DNA of 64,000 nucleotides from contig NZ_CP016354.1 of NCBI RefSeq assembly GCF_002240355.1, forward strand, positions 62,001 to 126,000. Reading direction: 5' to 3'. Position 1 is the stretch's first letter; each line of letters starts with the position of its first letter. The notes under the pieces were generated by a model. The model saw only the letters and a list, made by a program, of their open reading frames with translations. It made no database searches and was not told the DNA's origin. The position numbers and the translations under genes are program-made. Positions 42,423 to 50,218 of this stretch are shown piece after piece. The stretch comes from Prauserella marina. GTDB taxonomy: Bacteria; Actinomycetota; Actinomycetes; Mycobacteriales; Pseudonocardiaceae.

Positions 42423-42818
42423 TCAACAGACCACATGCTCGACGACCTGGCCGTAACGGACGGGAATGCCGAGCTGGTAGGCAACGGCGAACCGGTGCGC
42501 CTTCACGGTGCGCTCGACGTGGTCGCGGGTGATCGAGAAGGTGCCGTAGCCGTCGTCGGAGATCGCACCGCGCGCCCAAATCCAGCAGTGTTCGCCAGGA
42601 CCGCGGATCACCTTGGCGTAGAAACGCTCGATCTCGCGGGTGTGGCGTACCGGGTCGACGACGAGCGGTTCGGTCAGCAGCGGCGGGCCGCCCGGTCTGA
42701 CGCCGTTCGAGCCGATCTTGGAAACGACGACGGCCGGGGGCTGTTCGGGGAGCGGGTCATGCTCGACCGGCTCCCCGAAAAGGGGAAACAGCGGAATTGT
42801 CTCGACCCCGGCCGCCAC
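42423..42818 (-). pseudogene. 5' part of the split HNH-endonuclease-like gene
   Basis: Starts MAAGVETIPLFPLFGEPVEH. The region FYAKVIRGPGEHCWIWARGA ISDDGYGTFS is the usual N-terminal half of this HNH family, and YQLGIPVRYGQVVEHVVC reaches the active-site His/Cys. A TGA brought in by the element end (TGTTGA) then stops it. The rest lies at 28444-28722. Restored length would be about 220 residues. Confidence 0.8.
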
Positions 42819-42824
42819 TGCGGC

Positions 42825-43091
42825 CTACCGGGCTGCGGCGTGGATGACCGGGCGGCCGCCGTGCCGACCGGGATGCTGGCGGCGGAAGGCCAGCACCCAC
42901 AGCGTCACGGTGACCGCGGAGCTGCCCAGCATCAGCGGGATTCGGCGACGGACACCGTTGCGGCGGCCCGGCGCAGCGGGAAGAAACCACCGCCGGGTTA
43001 GCCGGGCGACACCTGTGGCGATGTCGGCATCGAGCCCGGCAGCGCCGATGAGCCTGCGCCTGCCGAACACCACGACCGAGCGGAACCTCAT
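42825..43091 (-). CDS. Small single-TM protein
   Basis: From ATG 43091, overlapping the preceding stop (ATGA): MRFRSVVVFGRRRLIGAAGL. A basic stretch (RNGVRRR) precedes one membrane helix (IPLMLGSSAVTVTLWVLAF). 88 residues, function unknown. Confidence 0.45.
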   Translation of the reverse strand: MRFRSVVVFGRRRLIGAAGLDADIATGVARLTRRWFLPAAPGRRNGVRRRIPLMLGSSAVTVTLWVLAFRRQHPGRHGGRPVIHAAAR

Positions 43092-43330
43092 GGCATCCGA
43101 GGGTAGGGCACAGGACTGACAGAGCCGATCGGTTTGCCCTCGCCTACCTGGTTCGCGAGCACGGACGGCTCGCAGGGCCAGTCCTGGATCGCCACGAAGC
43201 CTGGCGGGTCGCTGATGTCGTCGACGAACCGGTAGATCCGCCCGTCGGAGATGTCGGGCGGATCGAGCCACTCGCCGTGGCGGCTGATCTCGGTGTACGG
43301 AGTCGATGGCGTAGTCGGTGGCGATTCCTT
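43088..43330 (-). CDS. Small protein lacking a recognisable start codon
   Basis: A frame coding TEISRHGEWLDPPDISDGRI then YRFVDDISDPPGFVAIQDWP and SVLANQVGEGKPIGSV ends at TGA 43088-43090, coupled by ATGA to the next gene. The composition is clearly coding. No ATG, GTG or TTG occurs between the previous in-frame stop (43379) and the conserved part, so either the start is in another frame after an indel or the gene is decayed. Confidence 0.4.
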   Translation of the reverse strand, partial: KESPPTTPSTPYTEISRHGEWLDPPDISDGRIYRFVDDISDPPGFVAIQDWPCEPSVLANQVGEGKPIGSVSPVPYPRMP

Positions 43331-43451
43331 TCGGGGAAGTAGTCGCCGTGACGCCGGTAGGCCGAGAGAGGTTGTAGGTCAGAACAGCGGGAGGCCGTAG
43401 AAGGTATGGGATTCCAGCCAGCGGCGCGGTGCGCCCCGAGGTAGAACCGGG

Positions 43452-43946
43452 TCACTGTTCCTGCTCGCGGTCCCGCGCGCGTTCTTCCTCGCGCTGCTGC
43501 GCAAGGTCTGGCGCGGTGACCGGCACCGGCGGGTACGGCGGGGTGCGTTGCCGAAGCCGTTCGGCGGCCAGCAGGTCCAGCACGCGGCGGGTTTTGACCT
43601 GCGCCTGGTGGAGGAGTTCGCCGGTGAGCTCGTCGGGCCGGAGGGTGACGGTGTCGGCCCGCAGATCCAGCAGGGCGTCGACGTCGACGACAATCACCCC
43701 GGCGTTGGGGTTTCGGCGGACCGCCAGGCGCAGCGCCGCGACCGCGCAGTGCGGCTCCGGTCCGGGTCGGACGCCGACGTATTCGTTGCGCCACGAGTAG
43801 AACGCGACGTCGGGGGCAAGCCGGACGGATCTGCTGTACGGGTACCAGTCGTTGACGTACTCGATGCCGGTGTCGTCGACGACGTAGGACCAGTCGCCGA
43901 GCTCGAGCAGGATGCGGGAGGGACGGTTCGCTGGACATTCGCACAC
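43452..43946 (-). CDS. Hypothetical protein, 164 aa
   Basis: From GTG 43946, with AGAAAGG 3 nt upstream: VCECPANRPSRILLELGDWS. The region YVVDDTGIEYVNDWYPYSRS VRLAPDVAFYSWRNEYVG is beta-rich. The C-terminus is an Arg/Glu-rich helix (APDLAQQREEERARDREQEQ). No family recognised. First of the minus-strand array. Confidence 0.55.
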   Translation of the reverse strand: MCECPANRPSRILLELGDWSYVVDDTGIEYVNDWYPYSRSVRLAPDVAFYSWRNEYVGVRPGPEPHCAVAALRLAVRRNPNAGVIVVDVDALLDLRADTVTLRPDELTGELLHQAQVKTRRVLDLLAAERLRQRTPPYPPVPVTAPDLAQQREEERARDREQEQ

Positions 43947-44165
43947 GACCTTTCTGTTGACAGATAAGGGAAAAGGGCGGGAAGGAACGCCGCGGCCGGG
44001 CACTCGGTGGGGATGGGGCGAGCACCCGGCCGCAGGGCGAGCGGGCAGCAGCGCCGGTGGTGCGGCGCACGCCTCGGCTCGGCGGGAAGGTCTGCGGCCG
44101 TCCAGGACGACGGCTCGGGCGGAGAGCGAGGCGCAGGACCTTCGGGGCCAGTCGGGTGCGGACGA

Positions 44166-44630
44166 TCAGAACGGCGGCTGGTCGGAGAACTCGCCGCCGT
44201 CAGCGGGCTCTCCGGTGCTCCAGGCGTCGTCGCCTGCGGGTGCGCCGTAGCCGCCGCCGGTGCCCCGGCTGACCTTGTTGACCTTCGCGGTGGCATAGCG
44301 CAGCGACGGCCCGATCTCGTCGACGGCGAGTTCCATGACGATGCGCTTCTCGCCCTCCTTGGTCTCGAACGACCGTTGCTTGAGCCGTCCCTGCACGATG
44401 ACCCGGGCGCCCTTAGTCAGTGACTCGGCGACGTTTTCCGCGGTCTGGCGCCAGATGTTGCAGCGCAGGAAAAGGGCCTCGCCGTCCTTCCACTCGCCGG
44501 ACTGGCGGTCGAAGGTGCGCGGCGTCGAGGCGACGGTGAAGTTCGCGACCGCCGTGCCGGACGGGGTGAAACGAATCTCGGGGTCGCCGGTCAGGTTGCC
44601 AACAACGGTGATGACGGTGTCTCCAGCCAT
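44166..44630 (-). CDS. ssb: Single-stranded DNA-binding protein
   Basis: Starts [20 protein letters not shown] with GGAGCACGTC before the ATG. The OB fold is complete: [20 protein letters not shown], then [36 protein letters not shown]. The Gly-rich linker ends in an acidic tail [11 protein letters not shown] (usual ...DxPF tip for partner binding). It protects single strands during replication or transfer. Short (154 aa), typical of plasmid copies. Confidence 0.95.
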   Translation of the reverse strand: MAGDTVITVVGNLTGDPEIRFTPSGTAVANFTVASTPRTFDRQSGEWKDGEALFLRCNIWRQTAENVAESLTKGARVIVQGRLKQRSFETKEGEKRIVMELAVDEIGPSLRYATAKVNKVSRGTGGGYGAPAGDDAWSTGEPADGGEFSDQPPF

Positions 44631-44639
44631 GACGTGCTC

Positions 44640-45138
44640 CTCACGGAATCGGTGATCCAGTTCTCCGACAACCCGTTCGAGATCCCCTGTCCCGGCAGGT
44701 GACCGGGTGGGTCCGTGCCCGAGGGGCTATCGATCTGCGAATGCCGAATCGGGGCGTGGCTGGTGCTGCAAGGGTGTGCGCAGCACATCGCGCAGCGACG
44801 CCGTCAGGCGCCCTTGCGGCGGCGGCCGCGACCTGATCTGCTCCGCGGAGATCGACGGCCCCGGTACGGATCCACCTACTCGCGCCGCTCCTGGCGGGCG
44901 AGCCGGCCGCAGCAGGGCGCGATCACGTCGAGCTGGCCGCCGGGCGCGACGTCGGTGCAGCGGCGGACCTGGTCACCGGCCACGAGTCGGTGGGGGCGAC
45001 GTCGCAGGACGCGGGCATGGCGACGCTCCTTCGCGCGCAGTGGGTCGCGGGATGCCCGGCAGGTCGGTATCGGGTGCAGCCGCGCTCCGGACCGCCGGGA
45101 ACCCGAAGGTCCTGTCGGTCCGGAGGCCAGGTCCAGGA
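44640..45138. other. 500-bp gap with only weak small-ORF signal
   Basis: On the minus strand a frame reads VAGDQVRRCTDVAPGGQLDV IAPCCGRLARQERRE and stops near 44880. It looks like a genuine short Cys-containing protein. An AAGGAG and ATG (near 45018) precede it, but in a different frame, suggesting another indel or decay. Plus-strand frames here are not coding-like. Confidence 0.35.
45085..45125. terminator. Hairpin 14 nt after the prim-pol gene
   Basis: CTCCGGACCG (45085-45094) and CGGTCCGGAG (45116-45125) are perfect 10-bp arms, starting 14 nt past the stop at 45139 in the direction of transcription. Confidence 0.6.
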
Positions 45139-46074
45139 TCAGGACTGGTCGTCGAGGCGGCGAGGATATCGGCCGCCGTCGATGAGCGCGTCGGTGATGG
45201 TCTTCTCGGCTTCTGCGGTGGTCCAGCCGTCGATGCCGTCGTGGTGGGCGGCGGCCTCGTGCAGGGCGGCGCGGGCGTCGCCCTCGGCGACGTCGCCGCC
45301 GGCGACGAGCCTGCCGAGGGTGAAGGCGGCCTTGTTCAGGGTGTCGCGTCGCTCGCCCGAACGGGCGCGGGCGACGTTGTCGGCGACCCGAGCGAGGTAG
45401 GCGTCGGCGCGGGCGAGCTCGCCGACGTTGTGCCGGTCCTGGCGCGGCACGAACTCGGCGGGATCGGGCTGCGGCGGCGGGGTCAGCCGGGTCACCAGCC
45501 AGTCCGGGAGCGGGGCGATCGGGGCGCAGTTAAGCGCCACGTACAGCCCTTCGGCGCGCACTGACCCGGCGGCGATGATGTAGCCGCCCGCGCCGCGGGT
45601 ATCGATGCGCCATCCTAACCGGGCGACCGTGGGCCGTAGCTCGGGTTCGTCCGGAGCACGGAAGTACAGGTGCACGCCGCCAGTCGGAGATTGCACGGTG
45701 TAGGTGTGCGACGGGTAGGGCTCGCCGACGTCCTTGGCTAGGCGAGCGAGGACGTCGCTGCCGTGCCGGGCACCGGCCCATTTCTCAGGCGGCTCGTGGC
45801 CGTGGGCATCATCGAGGTCGATCACGTGCAACCCGCTGGGGCCGCAGGCTATGCCGACGTTCCAGGGCAAGGAGGCCCACCATTCACGGATGCCGTCCGG
45901 GTCGCGGGTGGCGGCGTGCTCCCAGTCCTTGACCGCGGGCTTCTTCGATCTCGGCCACAGTGGGAACACGAAGTGTCCGGCGCGCGCGATCTCCATCGCG
46001 ACGCGCATCAGGCGCCGTGGTGGAGAGGTCTGGCTTGGGCTGCTGGTCGGTCTCATCGTGGTTGGTGGGCTCAT
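45139..46074 (-). CDS. Bifunctional DNA primase/polymerase (prim-pol) domain protein
   Basis: 311 residues. IARAGHFVFPLWPRSKKPAV then WEHAATRDPDGIREWWASLP is the usual start. Catalytic acids are in GLHVIDLDDAHG, and SPTGGVHLYFRAPDEPELRP gives the conserved GGxH motif. DTRGAGGYIIAAGSV completes the prim-pol core, and the C-terminal 100 residues are a helical PriCT-like tail. No helicase is fused. It could prime plasmid or phage-like replication. Start could be the in-frame ATG further in (MRPTSSPSQ). Confidence 0.88.
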   Translation of the reverse strand: MSPPTTMRPTSSPSQTSPPRRLMRVAMEIARAGHFVFPLWPRSKKPAVKDWEHAATRDPDGIREWWASLPWNVGIACGPSGLHVIDLDDAHGHEPPEKWAGARHGSDVLARLAKDVGEPYPSHTYTVQSPTGGVHLYFRAPDEPELRPTVARLGWRIDTRGAGGYIIAAGSVRAEGLYVALNCAPIAPLPDWLVTRLTPPPQPDPAEFVPRQDRHNVGELARADAYLARVADNVARARSGERRDTLNKAAFTLGRLVAGGDVAEGDARAALHEAAAHHDGIDGWTTAEAEKTITDALIDGGRYPRRLDDQS

Positions 46075-46119
46075 GGTTGTCTGGTCCTTTGCAATCGAGG
46101 ATAGCGTGGAAAGTGCTGG

Positions 46120-46644
46120 TCAGGCCGGTTTCGCCCGACCGATCGGAATGACTAGCGCCAGAGGTCGGTGCTGGTGGAGATGCCAGCGCACGATGTTTGC
46201 CATCCACGGCAGCGAAGGCGGGAATGTCGCGTGACCGTCCTCAGGCCGGATCCCGTTGACGGTCAGTTCCCAGACGTCGCCGCGGGCGCCATAGGGCCAG
46301 GTTTCGCGGTGGTCGACAACAGTGACCAGCTCGCCGTCCGGATCGCGGATCACGATGGTGATCTCGTGCCCGACCGGCAGGTGGGCGGGCACGAGGGCCG
46401 GGTCCTCGTGCGGCTGGCGGGTCACCAGTTCGCGGTAGTACAGCGACACCGGCGTGCCATGCAGTGCGCGGCTGATCTCGACCAGCACGCCGCGGGCGTA
46501 GTTCCACACACCGAACTCGCCCTCCCGCCCCCAACGCGGAATGTTGCAGTCGACGCCGTCGTAGAGCACGTAGCTGCGGCGGTAGTCAGCCATGCTGAAC
46601 ATGCGCGGATGCAGCGACCGCCGGTGTATCGGGGTGATCGCCAT
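46120..46644 (-). CDS. Hypothetical protein, 174 aa
   Basis: From ATG 46644 behind GGAGGTCATC: MAITPIHRRSLHPRMFSMAD. YRRSYVLYDGVDCNIPRWGR and EITIVIRDPDGELVTVVDHR are beta-rich; the end is PLALVIPIGRAKPA. No known family or motif. Confidence 0.55.
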   Translation of the reverse strand: MAITPIHRRSLHPRMFSMADYRRSYVLYDGVDCNIPRWGREGEFGVWNYARGVLVEISRALHGTPVSLYYRELVTRQPHEDPALVPAHLPVGHEITIVIRDPDGELVTVVDHRETWPYGARGDVWELTVNGIRPEDGHATFPPSLPWMANIVRWHLHQHRPLALVIPIGRAKPA

Positions 46645-46680
46645 GATGACCTCCAAGGAGATGGTGGATACGAACCGAGT

Positions 46681-46713
46681 GGTAGCCCGGCCCGGTAATC
46701 GGGCCGGGCTACC
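46681..46713. terminator. Perfect 14-bp hairpin
   Basis: GGTAGCCCGGCCCG-GTAAT-CGGGCCGGGCTACC, 14-bp stem and 5-nt loop, between the gene starting at 46644 and the small frame ending at 46732. Confidence 0.6.
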
Positions 46714-46731
46714 TCGTGCGGACGGGCCGGC

Positions 46732-46836
46732 TCAGCTGAACCAGTCGGTGCAGATCAGCCAGCCGCCGAACACCGCGACCAGGGGCGATAGCGTGGCCAG
46801 GCCACACGATGCGATGGCCGAACACAACGAAACCAC
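46732..46836 (-). CDS. Possible 34-aa membrane peptide
   Basis: From GTG 46836: VVSLCSAIASCGLATLSPLV then AVFGGWLICTDWFS. One strong membrane helix, and a perfect hairpin follows the stop at 18 nt. No clear Shine-Dalgarno. Low confidence. Confidence 0.3.
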   Translation of the reverse strand: MVSLCSAIASCGLATLSPLVAVFGGWLICTDWFS

Positions 46837-46908
46837 CCATGATCAGCGGCGTCAGCGCTGCGGCAAGGCCGGGTTTGACGAGGAAGACGAACTACGCCTC
46901 GCCCATCA

Positions 46909-47580
46909 CTACGCACGCGCGTGCGGGCCGTAGAGCGGGGTGCTGCCGTGCTGGCCGGCCACGGTCAGCTGTGGCATGGCGATCGGGGTCCAGCCGTTCG
47001 CGGCGCACACGTAGAACCGGCCGTCGATGGCGAGCGCGTCGCCTTTGGACAGCGGCCGGTTGCGCCGGTCGCAGTACTCGACCGCGCGGTGGTCCGGCTC
47101 GCCATAGTCCGGATCGTCGCCGATGTTGAAAAGCGTGAAAGCCCTCTCGGCGATCTGCTCGTCGCTGGTGTCCGGCTCGACCACAGGCTCGTCGTAGGCG
47201 TAGACCTCGACGAACGAGTCGGTGTCGACGTAGCCGAAGCCCATGGCGCTGTGCCGGGTGTTGTGGAACACCCGCACGCGCGCCGGTGGCCGTTTCGGGG
47301 TGACCAGCTCCCGAAACTCGGCGTCGCGCTGTTCGAGTTCAACGCGGTTGCGCTTCTCCTGTTCCTGGAGGTGGGTCAACAGCGCGATCTGGATGAGCAC
47401 GCCGGCGGCGTTGATGTCGTTCTCGGTGGTTTCGCCGCGTCCGGCCCGGTCGAGCAGATACAGCGCCATCTGCTTGAGCCCGTCGGCGGTGTCGGGCGGG
47501 AGCCCGCTGCCGTCGCTGTGGTAGTTCCGGTAAGGCTCGGAAAGCCATTGCGGCTGCTGCGGGCGGCGGTTTTTGAACAT
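46909..47580 (-). CDS. Hypothetical protein, 223 aa
   Basis: From ATG 47580 behind GGGAGACATC: MFKNRRPQQPQWLSEPYRNY. A helical middle (IQIALLTHLQEQEKRNRVEL EQRDAEFREL) joins a beta-rich C-terminal half (FGYVDTDSFVEVYAYDEPVV; DALAIDGRFYVCAANGWTPI). No recognised family. Confidence 0.6.
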   Translation of the reverse strand: MFKNRRPQQPQWLSEPYRNYHSDGSGLPPDTADGLKQMALYLLDRAGRGETTENDINAAGVLIQIALLTHLQEQEKRNRVELEQRDAEFRELVTPKRPPARVRVFHNTRHSAMGFGYVDTDSFVEVYAYDEPVVEPDTSDEQIAERAFTLFNIGDDPDYGEPDHRAVEYCDRRNRPLSKGDALAIDGRFYVCAANGWTPIAMPQLTVAGQHGSTPLYGPHARA

Positions 47581-47621
47581 GATGTCTCCCGGGAAGTCGT
47601 GATGTGGGCGAGAAACGAGGC

Positions 47622-47656
47622 GGCGGCCGGGACGCATCCCATGGGTCCCGGCCGCC
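47622..47656. terminator. Hairpin 16 nt after the gene at 47673
   Basis: GGCGGCCGGGAC (47622-47633) and GTCCCGGCCGCC (47645-47656), perfect 12-bp stem, downstream of the minus-strand gene ending at 47673. Confidence 0.6.
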
Positions 47657-47672
47657 TGGTGGGGAACCGGCG

Positions 47673-47852
47673 TCAGGCGACGAGCAGCCCGTCGGCGGTG
47701 ACCGTCGTGCTTGCGACCACCAGCGCAGGAACGCGGTGGTTGTCGCAGGTCATGCGCTCGCCGACCGGACGTACGCCGTCCCGGTCGAACGGGCACCCGC
47801 AGTCGAGCCGGCCGATGCTGGCGGTCTGGATCACCTCGTCGATGGAATCCAT
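47673..47852 (-). CDS. Small Cys-containing protein, 59 aa
   Basis: From ATG 47852, right behind the conserved leader (AGGAGACTGGA): MDSIDEVIQTASIGRLDCGC then PFDRDGVRPVGERMTCDNHR. CGC ... C suggests a small metal site. Function unknown. Leader upstream and hairpin downstream make it a complete one-gene unit. Confidence 0.55.
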   Translation of the reverse strand: MDSIDEVIQTASIGRLDCGCPFDRDGVRPVGERMTCDNHRVPALVVASTTVTADGLLVA

Positions 47853-47864
47853 TCCAGTCTCCTG

Positions 47865-47907
47865 TTCACTCGGTTTCCGTTGTCGCGCAAGGGGTTTGGT
47901 CGGCCCC
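47865..47907 (-). promoter_or_regulatory. Conserved leader, copy 1
   Basis: Minus strand: GGCCGACCAAACCCCTTGCG, then GACAACGGAAACCGAGTGAA leading into CAGGAG and the ATG at 47852. Member of the leader family described under findings. Confidence 0.7.
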
Positions 47908-47930
47908 CTTCGCGCGGCCCCGCCGTGTCG

Positions 47931-48034
47931 GTGGGGCGCACTCGCCGGGCGCCGGCGGCGGGGCGGGGTCAAGTCGCACGCTTTTCGCGGCTTGACCCCG
48001 GTTCGGCGCTGGCGCAGAGTGCGCACGCCCCACC
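47931..48034. repeat. Large palindrome, GGTGGGG family, copy A
   Basis: Outer arms GGTGGGGCG...CACTC and GAGTG...CGCCCCACC; inner stem GGGGTCAAGTCGC with GCGGCTTGACCCC (one mismatch). It begins about 30 nt after the stop of the gene ending at 48064 and could end its transcript. Confidence 0.65.
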
Positions 48035-48063
48035 GGCCAGGCGGATCCGCGCAGGTCGGCGGG

Positions 48064-48276
48064 TCAGTGGATGTGGGGGTCGTCGCAGGCGGTCTTGTGC
48101 TGCGCCAGCCAGTGTTCGGCGGCGACGTGGTGCCGACGGTCGGCGAGCAGCCCGGCCAGGACGTTGACTTCGCCGCAGGTCAGCAGATCACCGACGTGGC
48201 AGGCGAGCAGGCTGTCGGAGAAGACGTCGACGAAGGTCTTTACCGGGTCGTAGAACAGGTCGTCGGCGGTGAGCAT
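48064..48276 (-). CDS. Small hypothetical protein, 70 aa
   Basis: MLTADDLFYDPVKTFVDVFS then DSLLACHVGDLLTCGEVNVL. Ends in His-rich HKTACDDPHIH. Cys and His might bind metal. Function unknown. Confidence 0.5.
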   Translation of the reverse strand: MLTADDLFYDPVKTFVDVFSDSLLACHVGDLLTCGEVNVLAGLLADRRHHVAAEHWLAQHKTACDDPHIH

Positions 48277-48319
48277 GATCCATGGGTTTCCGTTCGAATG
48301 CGCGGGCAGGGAATCGGAC

Positions 48320-48356
48320 CGTCCGGCCCGCGGCCGCGATGGCGACGGGCCGGACG
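48320..48356. terminator. Hairpin 14 nt after the gene at 48370
   Basis: CGTCCGGCCCG (48320-48330) and CGGGCCGGACG (48346-48356), perfect 11-bp stem. Confidence 0.6.
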
Positions 48357-48369
48357 ACGAGACGGCGGG

Positions 48370-48828
48370 TCACAAAACGCGGAAGCCCTCGTACTTGGCG
48401 GCGGTCCGTAGGAACGGGATCACGTCGTCGTGCAGGGCCTCCGGATGGGAGTCACCGGCCTGGATGGAGACCTCGTAGGCGTTCAGCGCCTCGAGGCACT
48501 CCTTGTCGGTGACGTGCCACCCGTCGTTGGAGCTGAACTTGTGCGCGGGGATGCCGCCGATGTGGTCGGCGTCTCCGACGCCGTGGTCGGCCAGCGTCCG
48601 CTCCACGGCCTGGACATAGACCTTGGCGCGTTCGGTGACGGGGTCACCGTCGTTGAAGTCGTCCCCGGAGAGGTGATCGGACTCCGGAAAGTCCGGCACG
48701 TCGCTCCAGAACGCCATGCCGAGGCTCACCAGCGCCTCAACGGTGGGCCCCATGCCCCAGATGCTGCGCCGCAGGTAGGTGCTCTCTTCCTCTTCGGGGG
48801 CGCCCTGAACGACCATGTCGTAGCCCAT
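48370..48828 (-). CDS. Hypothetical protein, 152 aa
   Basis: MGYDMVVQGAPEEEESTYLR then RSIWGMGPTVEALVSLGMAF. Acidic, with a helical C-terminus (TDKECLEALNAYEVSIQAGD). Leader copy 2 lies directly upstream and a hairpin directly downstream. The opening resembles proteins that act on small acidic regulatory domains, but no family is claimed. Confidence 0.6.
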   Translation of the reverse strand: MGYDMVVQGAPEEEESTYLRRSIWGMGPTVEALVSLGMAFWSDVPDFPESDHLSGDDFNDGDPVTERAKVYVQAVERTLADHGVGDADHIGGIPAHKFSSNDGWHVTDKECLEALNAYEVSIQAGDSHPEALHDDVIPFLRTAAKYEGFRVL

Positions 48829-48842
48829 GTTTGGGACTCCTT

Positions 48843-48887
48843 TTCACTCGGTTTCTTCTCTTTCTGCGGGCGGGTTTGGTCGGTCCC
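48843..48887 (-). promoter_or_regulatory. Conserved leader, copy 2
   Basis: Minus strand GGGACCGACCAAACCCGCCC then AGAAACCGAGTGAAAAGGAG, 15-20 nt before the ATG at 48828. Confidence 0.7.
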
Positions 48888-48920
48888 ACCCGAGGTCTGA
48901 CCAGGCGCGTGAGCGCCGGA

Positions 48921-49625
48921 CTATGCGGTAATGAACTGGCTGGGCTCCGCGTCGGCAAACCACTTCCGGATCAGCGCGGCGGCGGCCGGGCTGGCGTCCT
49001 GGGCGTTGTAGTCCGCGTTCTCCCGCCACTCGGCCAGCTCGTAGCCGCGGCCGGGGTCGACGACGGTCACCTCGGCGACATGCGGCTCGCCGTCGAGGAA
49101 CACGGCCGCTTCGGTGCCGTTGTCGGGATCGCGGTCGATCACGACCTCGACCCGCAGGTTTGACCGCGGCAGCGGCGACGGTGGCGTGGTGAGCGGGGGC
49201 TGTCCGACGTCGCGCGGCGGCAGCGGGACGCGGTAGCTGTCCGGCCGCTCGGCCGGCTGCCACAGCTCCTGTGGGTAGCGGTCGCCGAGCACGGTTTCCA
49301 GCGTCGATTCGACCGCCGTGAGCAGCACCGACCGGTTGTCCTCCTCGGTGCGGTAGTCGGGCAGGTAGGCGCCGGGCACGCCAGCCACGAACAACAGTTC
49401 CTCGTCGCCCTCGACGATGTCGAGGGCGAGCGACATGTCGCTGGTGTCGACGTCGATGACCAGGGCGGTGGCCTCCGGAAACGGGTCGCGCACCAAGCGC
49501 GCGACGTCGAGCAGATACAGCTCGAACAGGTAGTCCTCGGCGGCGGAGAACACCGATTCCACGGCGACGAACCGCTGCGACAGTGGCTCGGGCAACGCGC
49601 GGGTCAGCTTGACCGTCATGGGCAT
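48921..49625 (-). CDS. Hypothetical protein, 234 aa, with domain shared with 57941 gene
   Basis: MPMTVKLTRALPEPLSQRFV. The N-terminal 120 residues are helical and acidic. The C-terminal 90 (RVEVVIDRDPDNGTEAAVFL ... ADYNAQDASPAAAALIRKWF) line up with the entire 92-aa protein at 57941-58219 (D/G-rich strands, then ASPAAAALIRKW versus ATPAAAAWIRRW). Function unknown. Confidence 0.6.
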   Translation of the reverse strand: MPMTVKLTRALPEPLSQRFVAVESVFSAAEDYLFELYLLDVARLVRDPFPEATALVIDVDTSDMSLALDIVEGDEELLFVAGVPGAYLPDYRTEEDNRSVLLTAVESTLETVLGDRYPQELWQPAERPDSYRVPLPPRDVGQPPLTTPPSPLPRSNLRVEVVIDRDPDNGTEAAVFLDGEPHVAEVTVVDPGRGYELAEWRENADYNAQDASPAAAALIRKWFADAEPSQFITA

Positions 49626-49629
49626 ATCC

Positions 49630-49670
49630 TCATTCGATCTCGTTGCTGCGCAGGGGCTTTGGCCGGTTTC
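49630..49670 (-). promoter_or_regulatory. Diverged leader copy
   Basis: The plus strand reads ATTCGATCTCGTTGCTGCGC then AGGGGCTTTGGCCGG: same order and spacing as the leader family with several substitutions. It precedes the gene at 48921-49625. Confidence 0.45.
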
Positions 49671-49691
49671 CCTGCGCGGACTGTCGGGTGT

Positions 49692-49826
49692 TCAGCACTC
49701 GGCGCGCTCGGATCGGCACTGAGCGCCCTTCCGGCGTGCGATCGCCACGATCGTGATCTCGATCAGGTCCACGGCCAGAAACGCCACAAAGGCCGCGAAG
49801 AACATTTGAGCGAACTCACTCCACAT
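49692..49826 (-). CDS. Small membrane protein, 44 aa
   Basis: MWSEFAQMFFAAFVAFLAVD then LIEITIVAIARRKGAQCRSE. One membrane helix, basic then acidic tail. Its start lies inside the end of the next gene upstream (overlap of 11 bp at 49816-49826). That neighbour is also a MW- small membrane protein. Confidence 0.55.
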   Translation of the reverse strand: MWSEFAQMFFAAFVAFLAVDLIEITIVAIARRKGAQCRSERAEC

Positions 49827-49986
49827 TGGACTCTGAGTTTTCTTCCTGGTGCGCAAAGTTTGCGGCGTTCCGCTCCCGCTTGCTGGTGTGGATGCGGGCG
49901 ATCAACGCCTCGATCAGGTCGGGCAGGTACATCAGGGCGTTGACGGCGACGAAGATCGTCACGAACACCGCGACGGTTTCCCACAT
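49816..49986 (-). CDS. Small membrane protein, 56 aa
   Basis: From ATG 49986 behind TAAGGAGAAATCCC: MWETVAVFVTIFVAVNALMY then LPDLIEALIARIHTSKRERN. Same plan as the overlapping 44-aa gene: Met-Trp, hydrophobic helix, (D)LIE, Ile-rich stretch, basic tail. The pair could be a holin-like, toxin-like or complex-forming duo. Confidence 0.6.
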   Translation of the reverse strand: MWETVAVFVTIFVAVNALMYLPDLIEALIARIHTSKRERNAANFAHQEENSESNVE

Positions 49987-50050
49987 GGGATTTCTCCTTA
50001 CGTAGAAGGGGATGAGGGGTGCTTCGCTCCGGCGGAGCGCGTCCCGGTGG

Positions 50051-50107
50051 CGCGGGCGGCCGGTGGGGGTCAAGCGGGGTGTGCATGGCCCCCACCGGCC
50101 GCCCGCG
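50051..50107. terminator. Perfect 19-bp inverted repeat
   Basis: CGCGGGCGGCCGGTGGGGG (50051-50069) and its complement (50089-50107) with a 19-nt loop containing GTCAAGCGGGG. Related in sequence to the GGTGGGG palindromes. It lies 50 nt after the second stop of the gene at 50219. Confidence 0.6.
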
Positions 50108-50218
50108 CAGGGTGCGCGCGTCTCCGCCGGTGCGAAGTGGCCTGGTGACGGGGCTTCAGTCCGTGGGCTGCTGGGTTTCGCGGCGGTCGGCGCAGTTGCC
50201 GCAGTACCCGTCCCAGCC

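Larger units (their letters stand above)
28718..42431. mobile_element. 13.7-kb recombinase-trio element inserted in an HNH gene
   Basis: CAGAC stands at 28718-28722 and 42427-42431. Outside the repeats the flanks are the two halves of one HNH gene, which rejoin in frame across a single copy. Both ends also share GGATGG and CATTGAC reading inward (28728-28747; 42405-42418 on the other strand). The right end carries three adjacent tyrosine recombinase genes and a TnpC-like gene, so the element is of the recombinase-in-trio / Tn554-like kind. Cargo: DUF6247 protein, a GntR-linked operon, an intact HNH-like gene. The 5 bp may be the crossover region of a tyrosine recombinase rather than a target duplication. 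Confidence 0.8.

Noticed and set aside
44707-45564. Plus-strand genes opposite prim-pol
   Set aside because: Composition is Arg/Gly-rich, there are no motifs, and the minus-strand prim-pol is clearly coding.
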